Part shown: one piece after another, positions 8,197 through 15,148 of the stretch
Position numbering within the stretch: the stretch's first letter is position 1
Layout: each line of letters begins with the position of its first letter
Source: Chryseobacterium sp.
GTDB taxonomy: Bacteria; Bacteroidota; Bacteroidia; Flavobacteriales; Weeksellaceae
DNA: 34,385 bases
Reading direction: 5' to 3'
Assembly (NCBI GenBank): GCA_003248755.1
Contig: QFQW01000035.1
Coordinates: forward strand, 1 to 34,385
Notes under the pieces: generated by a model
Database searches by the model: none
What the model was told of the DNA's origin: nothing
What the model saw: the letters and a program-made list of their open reading frames with translations, nothing else
Position numbers and translations under genes: made by a program

Positions 8197-9063
8197 ATGA
8201 TTACGATTCAAAATACAAAACTGAAAGCGACTTTTCACGAACTTGGAGCTGAATTAGCCTCTCTAATCAATCTCGAAACTGGAAAAGAAATCATGTGGGG
8301 AGGTAATCCTGATTTTTGGGGTGGAATAAGTCCTGTGCTTTTCCCAACTATTGGCGCTTTGAAAAATGACCAATATATTTTTGAAGGCCAAACTTACGAA
8401 CTTCCCCGCCACGGTTTTGCCAGAAGACGAACTTTTGAAGTAAAAAACTTATCTGAAAATGAAGTTGTTTTCGAATTAAAATCCGATAAAGAATCTTTGA
8501 AAATTTATCCCTTCGAATTCAGTTTGGAAATCAAATATACTTTGGCTGGAAATAAGCTGTCTGTTTCTTATCAAGTAAAAAACCTGTCAGAAAAAGAAAT
8601 GTATTTTTCTCTTGGAGCCCATCCGGGATTTGCCATCGATACAAAAAATGGATTAAGCTACAATGATTATGAAATTGTATTTTCCGATGATGAAAAATTG
8701 GAAATTCATCCTCTGATTGATAATCTTATCAGTAATGAAACTAAAACAATTGAACTTAATAATAAAGTGCTTCCGTTGACTTATGAATTGTTCTCAAAAG
8801 ATGCGCTGGTAATGACCAGTATGAAAAGTCAGGAATTGATTTTAAGAAATAAAAAAAACAATCATAGATTGATTTTTTCTTTTTCTAATTTTCCGTATTT
8901 CGGGATTTGGGCAGCGAAAAATGCAGATTTTGTTTGTATGGAACCTTGGCAGGGCATTGCTGATTTGGAAAATCATAATCAGGAATTGACAGAGAAATTC
9001 GGGATTCTGAAGTTGAAAAAAAATAAAGACTGGAAAGCAAGCTGGGCTATTGAGATTGAATGA
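8197..9063 (+). CDS. Aldose 1-epimerase family protein
   Basis: This is a 288-aa cytoplasmic protein of the GalM/YeaD mutarotase fold, which interconverts alpha and beta anomers of hexoses or sugar phosphates. Family signatures are in order: WGGNPDFWGGISPVLFP near the start, LPRHGFARRRTFEV carrying a conserved His, LGAHPGFAI with the second active-site His, and CMEPWQGIAD with the catalytic Glu. Length is normal for the short LacX-like subgroup. The ATG at 8197 is used; a TTG at 8173 would add eight residues that do not belong to the fold. It is divergent from the histidine kinase gene and stands alone. Actual substrate is not determined; no sugar-catabolism genes are adjacent. Confidence 0.85.
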   Translation: MITIQNTKLKATFHELGAELASLINLETGKEIMWGGNPDFWGGISPVLFPTIGALKNDQYIFEGQTYELPRHGFARRRTFEVKNLSENEVVFELKSDKESLKIYPFEFSLEIKYTLAGNKLSVSYQVKNLSEKEMYFSLGAHPGFAIDTKNGLSYNDYEIVFSDDEKLEIHPLIDNLISNETKTIELNNKVLPLTYELFSKDALVMTSMKSQELILRNKKNNHRLIFSFSNFPYFGIWAAKNADFVCMEPWQGIADLENHNQELTEKFGILKLKKNKDWKASWAIEIE

Positions 9064-9074
9064 TTTTTATCGTA

Positions 9075-9116
9075 AAGTCGCAAAATTTTATTTTGAGATT
9101 CTTTATAAGTCGCAAA
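9075..9116 (+). repeat. Direct repeat AAGTCGCAAA downstream of the epimerase gene
   Basis: AAGTCGCAAA occurs at 9075-9084 and again at 9107-9116. It resembles dispersed intergenic repeats built from AAAGTCGCAAAG units in related genomes. It lies between the epimerase stop codon and the terminator. Confidence 0.4.
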
Positions 9117-9137
9117 GTTTGCCACTTTATGGAAATA

Positions 9138-9171
9138 AAGAAACCCTTTCAGAGTTCTGAAAGGGTTTCTT
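9138..9171. terminator. Bidirectional intrinsic terminator between convergent genes
   Basis: AAGAAACCCTTTCAG at 9138-9152 pairs perfectly with CTGAAAGGGTTTCTT at 9157-9171 around a 4-nt loop. It separates the epimerase gene (+) from the S9 peptidase gene (-) and has A/T-rich flanks on both sides. Confidence 0.85.
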
Positions 9172-9185
9172 GTTTAATTTAGATT

Positions 9186-11183
9186 CTACAAAGTTTCCTT
9201 CAACCACTCAAAGAATTCTCTCTGCCATACCAAACCATTTTGAGGATGTAGAACCCAGTGATTTTCGTTCGGGAAATAAAGGAATTTTGTTTTCAAACCT
9301 TTCAATTTTGCTGATTGGAATGCTTGCTGGCCTTGTTCATAAGGGACACGAAAATCTATTCCACCTTGAATAATCATTATTGGAGTATTCCATTTATCTA
9401 TATGATTAATTGGATTATATTTTGCATAAGCTTTTTGCATTGGTTTAAACCAATAAGTTCCTTTTAAATCCCAATTTGCAAACCAAAGTTCTTCCGTTGT
9501 ACCATACCAAGATCTCATATCAAACAATCCATCGTGTGCAATAAATGTTTTAAATCTGTTTTCGTGAATACCTGCCAACATATAAACAGAATAACCACCA
9601 TAACTAGCTCCAACAGCCGCCACTCTATTTCCATCTACATAAGGTAACGTTTTAGCAAAATCGGTAGCTGACAAATAATCTCTGATTGGTTGTCCACCCC
9701 AATCGCCACTAATTTGCTCATTCCATTCCACACCCCAGCCGGGCATCCCTCTTCTGTTTGGAGCAACTACAATGTAACCGTTAGCAGCCATTAAAGCAAA
9801 ATTCCATCTTGTTGAGAAAAACTGTGTTAATGCAGATTGTGGTCCACCTTGACAATAAACCAAAGTTGGATATTTTTTATTCGGGTCAAAATTTGGCGGA
9901 TAATGGAACCAAACACCCATTTCTTTTCCATCCGTAGTTTTTACCATTTTAAGTTCTGATCTTCCTGCGACTAATTTGGAATAATTATCTTTATTGATAT
10001 CAGTAATTTGTTTCAAAGCCGAATTTTTCAACTCTACTTCGAATAAATCCGCATTGTGGTTGATGTCGGTTTTTGTTACCCAAAGTTTTCCTTTGTTTTC
10101 CAAAACAAGATCATTAATATCGAAGTCACCTTTCGTCAATTGTTTTACAGTTTTGCTTTTAACATCTACAGAAAATAACTGTTTTGTTCCTCTGAAAGCT
10201 GACGTGAAATAAATCAATTTGGAATTCGAAGCCCATTTTACATCGCCTGTCACACTTTCGTCCCAAGCTTTGGTCAAATTAGTTTTTGCTTTCGATTTCC
10301 AATCCATAATCACGATGTCGTTTTTATCTGCTTCATAGCCATCTCTTTCCATCGAATTCCACAGCAGGAATTTTCCATCATTACTAAATTTTGGATTAAC
10401 ATCATAACCCAACATTCCTTCTGTAAGATTTGTAGTTTTTCCAGAAGCAAGATTGTAAGCGAAAATATCCGTATTGGTACTTTGAGCGTATTCCGCTCCT
10501 GATTTTGGCTTAGTTACATAAAGTAATTCGGAAGAATCCGGACTCCACACAAAATCTTCCGCTCCACCAAAGGGTTTCTGAGGCGAATCAAAAGCTTTTC
10601 CTTCTAACAAATCTTTTGCAAATTCTACAGTTTCGGTAATATTAACAACAAAAACATGATTGTAAGATCCCTCGTTCCAAGCATCCCAATGACGGTGATT
10701 AAGGTCTGTATAGATTTGAGCGGTTGTTTTTGGTAAGTCTTTATATTTATCTTTTCCTAAAAGGTTTTCTACATGAACTGCTTTACTAAAAGCTACTTTT
10801 CTACCGTCCGGAGAAATCACTATGTTATCTACTTCTCCAATGTCATAAAATTCTGTCCAAGTGTTCCCTGAATCTTTGGATAGAAAAATTTTATTATTTT
10901 CAAAAGCATAAATTCCATTCTTGTCCCATTGAATCAAACTTTTCTTTCCTAAATCAATTTTGGTAGATTCTCCAGACGTCTTAAGCCAAAACGCTTCGGA
11001 ATTTGATTTTTCTGTTTTAAGGTCTGTTTTGCTGATTTTGTAAATCAGAGAAGAATTATCCGGAGAAACGGACTGAACACCAAGACGATTAAGCGTCCAC
11101 ATAATTTCCGGTGTCATTACCTGTTGTGCATTCATCATAAAAGGTGCTGCAATTGCTACAGCAAGAATCTTTTTTAATTTCAT
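9186..11183 (-). CDS. Exported S9 family peptidase (prolyl oligopeptidase / dipeptidyl peptidase-like)
   Basis: This is a 665-aa serine peptidase with a signal peptide (residues about 1-19, ending FMMNAQ), so it acts in the periplasm or outside. The N-terminal two thirds is a beta propeller of WD40/PD40-like repeats, with segments such as ISPDGRKVAFSK, VWSPDSSELLYVTK and FSNDGKFLLW. The C-terminal alpha/beta-hydrolase carries the triad Ser527 (GASYGG), Asp610 (GGIDFRVP) and His642 (NENHW), all present. The arrangement fits the S9B/S9C groups (dipeptidyl or acylaminoacyl peptidases) rather than classic prolyl oligopeptidase. It would release short peptides from larger ones for uptake. It is a single gene sharing an upstream region with a divergent T9SS cargo gene. 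Confidence 0.9.
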   Translation of the reverse strand: MKLKKILAVAIAAPFMMNAQQVMTPEIMWTLNRLGVQSVSPDNSSLIYKISKTDLKTEKSNSEAFWLKTSGESTKIDLGKKSLIQWDKNGIYAFENNKIFLSKDSGNTWTEFYDIGEVDNIVISPDGRKVAFSKAVHVENLLGKDKYKDLPKTTAQIYTDLNHRHWDAWNEGSYNHVFVVNITETVEFAKDLLEGKAFDSPQKPFGGAEDFVWSPDSSELLYVTKPKSGAEYAQSTNTDIFAYNLASGKTTNLTEGMLGYDVNPKFSNDGKFLLWNSMERDGYEADKNDIVIMDWKSKAKTNLTKAWDESVTGDVKWASNSKLIYFTSAFRGTKQLFSVDVKSKTVKQLTKGDFDINDLVLENKGKLWVTKTDINHNADLFEVELKNSALKQITDINKDNYSKLVAGRSELKMVKTTDGKEMGVWFHYPPNFDPNKKYPTLVYCQGGPQSALTQFFSTRWNFALMAANGYIVVAPNRRGMPGWGVEWNEQISGDWGGQPIRDYLSATDFAKTLPYVDGNRVAAVGASYGGYSVYMLAGIHENRFKTFIAHDGLFDMRSWYGTTEELWFANWDLKGTYWFKPMQKAYAKYNPINHIDKWNTPIMIIQGGIDFRVPYEQGQQAFQSAKLKGLKTKFLYFPNENHWVLHPQNGLVWQREFFEWLKETL

Positions 11184-11234
11184 TATAAGTAATTGATTTT
11201 GAAAAAACTCGGACCAAGTTATTAAAATAATACG

Positions 11235-11242
11235 TAAATTTG
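11235..11242 (+). promoter_or_regulatory. Candidate -7 box upstream of the small T9SS cargo gene
   Basis: TAAATTTG matches TAnnTTTG exactly but lies 136 bases from the ATG and has no good -33 TTG. A second, imperfect box, TAACTTTCG, sits at 11340-11348, 30 bases before the ATG. Which is used cannot be decided from sequence. Confidence 0.3.
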
Positions 11243-11377
11243 GATATAACTTAAAAACTTATTCCATGAAAATTTCAAAATATATAACTGTTGTCATAAA
11301 TCACGGTAATATGTGATAACCTTTGGTTACTTTTTTCTATAACTTTCGCAAATAACTAATAATTAAAATTTATAACT

Positions 11378-12001
11378 ATGAAAAAACTTCTACTTTTTTC
11401 CTTAATTACGTTTGGTCAATTGGCCTTTGGTCAATATGAAGATCTGCCGCAGAAAACAGTTTATTTCAAACCACCTGTAAACTGGACCAATGCTTGTTCT
11501 TATATGAATTATATAGAACCTGATCTGCCCATAGATTTTTATCCTCCGGGAAATCAAATGACCTCTGCATGCGAAGGTTGGTACAAAACAACTTATGCCT
11601 TTTACAAAGCGAGTGTTGTTTTTAATAATTGTGCGGCTTTAGGAGGAGTTGTTCTTCCTAATTATGAAAACTACGGAATCGTTACCGAAGACACTATTTT
11701 TTATGATTATTCGGCGGGAGCAATTTCTAATCCACCAGCTTGTCTTCTGGCCGTAAATGATCCTTCTAAAAAAATTGCAGTTATTAAGATCTTTCCAAAT
11801 CCGGTTCAGGATTTTGTGAATATAGAATCTGATAAAAATTTCATTGCTTATGAAATTATCGATAATTCTGGAAAGCTTATTTTCCAGAAGGATTTCAAAA
11901 GTAACAAGATTAACATTAGCAATTTGAAAACAGGTGTTTATTTTATCAAATTGAAATCTCTAAGTAATGAAACTAATATTGTGAAATTTATCAAAAAATA
12001 A
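11378..12001 (+). CDS. Small T9SS-secreted protein of unknown function
   Basis: This is a 207-aa protein with a signal peptide (MKKLLLFSLITFGQLAFGQ) and a C-terminal type A sorting domain of about 75 residues. The domain shows KIFPNPVQDFVNIES, a YEIIDNSGKLIFQKDF strand, and TGVYFIKLKSL with the basic end KFIKK. The middle 110 residues match no family I recognise; they contain five Cys (for example NACSYMN, TSACEG, NNCAALGG, PPACLL), which may form disulfides after export. The protein should be attached to or released from the cell surface by the type IX system. It is a single gene, divergent from the S9 peptidase. Confidence 0.75.
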   Translation: MKKLLLFSLITFGQLAFGQYEDLPQKTVYFKPPVNWTNACSYMNYIEPDLPIDFYPPGNQMTSACEGWYKTTYAFYKASVVFNNCAALGGVVLPNYENYGIVTEDTIFYDYSAGAISNPPACLLAVNDPSKKIAVIKIFPNPVQDFVNIESDKNFIAYEIIDNSGKLIFQKDFKSNKINISNLKTGVYFIKLKSLSNETNIVKFIKK

Positions 12002-12027
12002 GTTTTCATTTATTGATTTATAATCCA

Positions 12028-12035
12028 TATATTTG
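12028..12035 (+). promoter_or_regulatory. Candidate -7 promoter box for secG
   Basis: TATATTTG matches the Bacteroidota -7 consensus exactly and lies 30 bases before the secG ATG. No TTG occurs at the preferred 19-21 base spacing; the nearest is 12 bases upstream. Confidence 0.5.
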
Positions 12036-12065
12036 CGCTTCAAATTTTATTATTAAGACGAGACT

Positions 12066-12410
12066 ATGAGTACAATATTTACGCTGTTTATGATTCTCAT
12101 TATCATTGCCAGCATTTTATTAATTATCATTATAATGGCGCAAAATCCAAAAGGAGGAGGTCTTTCCGGAACTTTTGGGGGAGCATCTTCGGCTACTTTT
12201 GGAGTTCAGAGAACCAACGACTTTATGGAGAAAGCTACCTGGACTTTGGGAACTACAATTGTTGTTTTAATTTTATTAAGTGTTATTCTGACAGGAAAGC
12301 CAACTCAAGCTGCACCTACATCTGCTCCTGTAAAGACTGAGCAAACACCTGTTAAAACTACTCCGGCGAATACAACTCCAGCTTCTCAAGCACCAACTAC
12401 TAGTAAATAA
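12066..12410 (+). CDS. secG: Preprotein translocase subunit SecG
   Basis: This is the small inner-membrane subunit of the SecYEG protein-conducting channel, 114 aa. Helix one is residues about 3-22 (TLFMILIIIASILLIIIIM). It is followed by the family loop AQNPKGGGLSGTFGG and the FGVQRTNDFMEKAT segment, then helix two (about 58-77, TTIVVLILLSVIL). The C-terminal 30 residues are an unstructured Pro/Thr/Ala-rich tail, common in this phylum. It stands alone, with its own -7 box and terminator. The assignment is secure because both helices and the Gly-rich loop match SecG in order and spacing. Confidence 0.93.
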   Translation: MSTIFTLFMILIIIASILLIIIIMAQNPKGGGLSGTFGGASSATFGVQRTNDFMEKATWTLGTTIVVLILLSVILTGKPTQAAPTSAPVKTEQTPVKTTPANTTPASQAPTTSK

Positions 12411-12431
12411 GAATTTACATTTATATATTTG

Positions 12432-12458
12432 AAAAGCTTCCAAAAATTGGAAGCTTTT
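12432..12458. terminator. Bidirectional intrinsic terminator after secG
   Basis: AAAAGCTTCCAA at 12432-12443 pairs perfectly with TTGGAAGCTTTT at 12447-12458 around AAA. T-rich sequence follows on the plus strand. It can also end the convergent minus-strand operon, whose last stop codon is at 12480. Confidence 0.85.
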
Positions 12459-12479
12459 TATTTTATATTAAATGTATCT

Positions 12480-13067
12480 CTATGAAAACTTATTCTCATC
12501 GAAGCATTTTTTCATTAGTAGATGGAAACATTCTCCCATATCATCAGAAGCCCTGCAAATAGCATTTTCCAGCATATTTCTAACTTGATTTTCGGTAACT
12601 GAAGCCTCTGTCCAACTTTTCCCGGAGGTATAAGAATTGAGAATAAATGGCATAATCCTATCGATAGCACAAGCAAAAACAGCATCTGGTGTTTGTTCTT
12701 CTTCGAATTCAATCCATAGATTATAAAATTCATCAGAAAGAGGCTGATCCAAAATTCCAAAAATCTTTTTTGCAGCTAGTTTCTCTCTTTCAAACTTCCC
12801 TTTCATCCCCTCTTCGTCAAACAAAAATGTATCACCTGCATCTATCTCTACCAAGTCATGAATAGATAACATTCTGATAACTCTCAACAAATTAATTTCT
12901 GAATTATCTTTGGCATACGGGTAAAGAATCTGCGCAAGAATAATGATTTGCCAACTGTGTTCTGCTGTATTTTCCCTTCGCGAATCGTCTGCATTATAAT
13001 TTCGCCTCTGTACGTTTTTCAAGGCATCAACAGCCAGGATAAAATCTATCTCTTTTTGGATCTTCAT
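12480..13067 (-). CDS. HD-domain hydrolase (YfbR/HDDC2-like)
   Basis: This is a 195-aa cytoplasmic HD-domain protein. Metal ligands are visible in order: His in RRENTAEHSW, the His-Asp pair in SIHDLVEIDAGD, and a later Asp in ACAIDRIMPF. This spacing and length match the YfbR/HDDC2 group, whose studied members are 5'-deoxynucleotidases acting on deoxynucleoside monophosphates. That activity is inferred from the family only. It is the second gene of an operon with peptidase E, 10 bases downstream of that gene's stop codon, and ends just before the terminator shared with secG. No functional reason for the pairing is evident. Confidence 0.82.
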   Translation of the reverse strand: MKIQKEIDFILAVDALKNVQRRNYNADDSRRENTAEHSWQIIILAQILYPYAKDNSEINLLRVIRMLSIHDLVEIDAGDTFLFDEEGMKGKFEREKLAAKKIFGILDQPLSDEFYNLWIEFEEEQTPDAVFACAIDRIMPFILNSYTSGKSWTEASVTENQVRNMLENAICRASDDMGECFHLLMKKCFDENKFS

Positions 13068-13077
13068 TTTTTAAATA

Positions 13078-13770
13078 TTATAATTGCGTTCCTGCTTCGA
13101 CTTCATAAGGTTCTTTTCCAGATTCGAAAATTCTAGTTGACTCCGAACCTTCAACAGTAATTCTATCACTAATTCTTCTTATCCAATTACCTTCTCTGAG
13201 TCCAATAACCTTAATATTATTTTGAGTCAAAAATTCTTTAATTCTAGTTTCTCTGGTTTCACCATTGTGCTTGATTTCGGGATTTGGATCGAGATAATGT
13301 GGGTTAATATTAAACGGCACTAATTCCATACAATTGAAACTTGATGGATAAACAATCGGCATATCATTGGTCGTTTTCATGTTGATGCCGCCAATGTTGC
13401 TTCCTGCGCTGCAACCTAAATAAGGTTTCCCAGATCGTATATTCTCCTTCAAAACACTCATTAATTCTAATTCGTGCAAAGTCTTTACTAAAAGAAATGT
13501 ATTACCTCCACCCGTGAAAAAACCTTGAGCAGAGTTAATAGCTTCTATCTTATCGTCAAACTCATGAAGACCTTTTACATTAATATTAATTGTTGAAAAA
13601 AAACCTTTTGCCTTCGCAGTATAATCTTCGTGTGAAATTCCTCCGGGTCTTGCAAAAGGAATAAATACTATTTCCGATATACCCTCAAATAATTTTACGA
13701 GTTCTGATTTAAGATATTCTAAATATTGTCCTCCAAAAAGTGTGGAAGTTGATGCTAATATGATATTCAT
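13078..13770 (-). CDS. pepE: Peptidase E (alpha-aspartyl dipeptidase, family S51)
   Basis: This is a 230-aa cytoplasmic serine dipeptidase that splits dipeptides with N-terminal Asp. The nucleophile is Ser121 in LGCSAGSNIGG, the general base is His158 in INPHYLDPN, and Glu193 lies in LREGNWIRR. These positions fall within one residue of the Ser-His-Glu triad of the E. coli enzyme as I recall it. The oxyanion-loop region FFTGGGNTFLLV is also present. Size is normal. It is first in an operon with the HD-domain hydrolase. The start ATG at 13770 begins directly with the first beta strand (MNIILAST), typical of the family. Confidence 0.9.
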   Translation of the reverse strand: MNIILASTSTLFGGQYLEYLKSELVKLFEGISEIVFIPFARPGGISHEDYTAKAKGFFSTININVKGLHEFDDKIEAINSAQGFFTGGGNTFLLVKTLHELELMSVLKENIRSGKPYLGCSAGSNIGGINMKTTNDMPIVYPSSFNCMELVPFNINPHYLDPNPEIKHNGETRETRIKEFLTQNNIKVIGLREGNWIRRISDRITVEGSESTRIFESGKEPYEVEAGTQL

Positions 13771-13813
13771 TATATTGAATTTGGTGGGTAAATTTCGGGA
13801 TTAATTTTAAAAT

Positions 13814-13841
13814 AAAAAACCCGCAGAAAAATCTGCAGGTT
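13814..13841 (-). terminator. Intrinsic terminator after the receptor/beta-helix operon
   Basis: AACCCGCAGA at 13818-13827 pairs with TCTGCAGGTT at 13832-13841 (one mismatch) around AAAA. Read on the minus strand it is followed by TTTTTTATTTT, and it lies about 55 bases beyond the stop codon of the beta-helix lipoprotein. Confidence 0.75.
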
Positions 13842-13896
13842 CAAATAAATTTGATTTGATATGAAGAAAAAAGAAATTTCCTAAATTAAATCAATA

Positions 13897-15126
13897 CTAG
13901 TTTCCAGCATCAGCAGGAGTAAAGCTAGTTAGACCTGTCCATGTTTTTGCCCAATCCGGCAATGAAGTTCCACTTCCGGCACCTGTAGCAGAAGTGTTTG
14001 TTGTAAATACCCCTGATAAATCCGGATTAGTAACAGTATCTGAAGTTGAAGTTGACCATTTCCAGTTTGTTCCAATATTTACAAAACTAATATTTGTCAT
14101 ATAAGAACCAGATTTGAACCAATTGTGCGTTCTCATTGTTTGGAAATCAATCCCTGTAGAAAAATTAGCAAGAACTACGTTATCAAATTTACCGTTTGTT
14201 CCGGCTCTCAATTTCAATGCCTGAGATTCTGATCCTTTTGTATTACCAATTAAAGTAAAGTTTTTGATTGTAGGATTAGAAGCACCATTACCAAAAGTTG
14301 TATTAGGGTCTGTATCTTGCGTATCCGCTTCTATACCTCTGTTTCCCGGTTCAGTCGCATTAAGATATTCTTTCTTTCTTGAAGCATAAACAAATTCTGC
14401 AGTTCCCTGCCATCCTTCTGTCCAGTCAAAACTATCATCTCCAACACCTAAAAGAACCAAGTGGTCAGCATTCACATTACCTCCAAAGAATTCTACAGCA
14501 TCATCTGCACCATCGGTTACATAGACATAAGAAACCTTTGTTCCGCTACCAACTCCGAATAAAGAAAGTCCGTTGAATTCTTTCTCCGGGTTATATTTGT
14601 AACCACTATGTTTAATTACTACATAAGAGATAGATCCTGAATTATCTGTTTTATCTGTACCTCCATAGATCTTGTCACCTAATTCTGAGGTTGATGTTCC
14701 TGAAGCACTTCTATTGCTTGGTGCTTTACCCAGCACAACAATACCACCCCAAGATCCCGGGATTGGATTAGCTCCTTCAAAAACAACCGGAGCAGAAGCC
14801 GTACCATTGATGAACAATTTTGAGCCTCTTTCTGCCATTAGATAATTAGCACCCTCGCTTACAACGATCTTAGTCCCGGCAGGGATTGTAAGAGTTGCCC
14901 CTTCCAAAACGGAAAGCTTACCTGTTAATTTATAAGTTTTAGATGCGTCCAAAGTTAAATTTACTCCAGCTGGAATCTCTCCTTTCCAATCATTTGGATT
15001 AGCATATGCTTCCGGATTGGTGACTGTTGTTTCATCATCATCATTATTGCTACATGATACAATAAAATTCGAAGCAGTTGCCATCAATGTCAGGCAAAAA
15101 GCTGCTTTTAAAAAGTTCTTTTTCAT
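13897..15126 (-). CDS. Beta-helix lipoprotein paired with a TonB-dependent receptor
   Basis: This is a 409-aa lipoprotein with the acceptor Cys at residue 25 (SNFIVSC) followed by an acidic linker (SNNDDDETT). The mature part runs GKLSVLEGATLTIPAGTKI and LFINGTASAPVVFEGANP, then repeated short strands, giving a right-handed parallel beta-helix appearance. A central Asp/Gly-rich stretch (VTDGADDAVEFFGGNVNADH, VGDDSFDWTEG) could bind metal. I do not see pectate-lyase catalytic residues. I use the ATG at 15126; a TTG at 15135 is also open. It lies 22 bases after the receptor stop codon, so it probably works with that receptor at the cell surface, in the place a SusD would take. Ligand is unknown. 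Confidence 0.7.
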   Translation of the reverse strand: MKKNFLKAAFCLTLMATASNFIVSCSNNDDDETTVTNPEAYANPNDWKGEIPAGVNLTLDASKTYKLTGKLSVLEGATLTIPAGTKIVVSEGANYLMAERGSKLFINGTASAPVVFEGANPIPGSWGGIVVLGKAPSNRSASGTSTSELGDKIYGGTDKTDNSGSISYVVIKHSGYKYNPEKEFNGLSLFGVGSGTKVSYVYVTDGADDAVEFFGGNVNADHLVLLGVGDDSFDWTEGWQGTAEFVYASRKKEYLNATEPGNRGIEADTQDTDPNTTFGNGASNPTIKNFTLIGNTKGSESQALKLRAGTNGKFDNVVLANFSTGIDFQTMRTHNWFKSGSYMTNISFVNIGTNWKWSTSTSDTVTNPDLSGVFTTNTSATGAGSGTSLPDWAKTWTGLTSFTPADAGN

Positions 15127-15148
15127 AAGATTCAATTTATATTAGATA

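Noticed and set aside
13897..15126. Pectate lyase activity for the beta-helix lipoprotein
   Set aside because: Only the fold-like repeat pattern is seen; no catalytic Asp/Arg cluster of pectate lyases can be identified.
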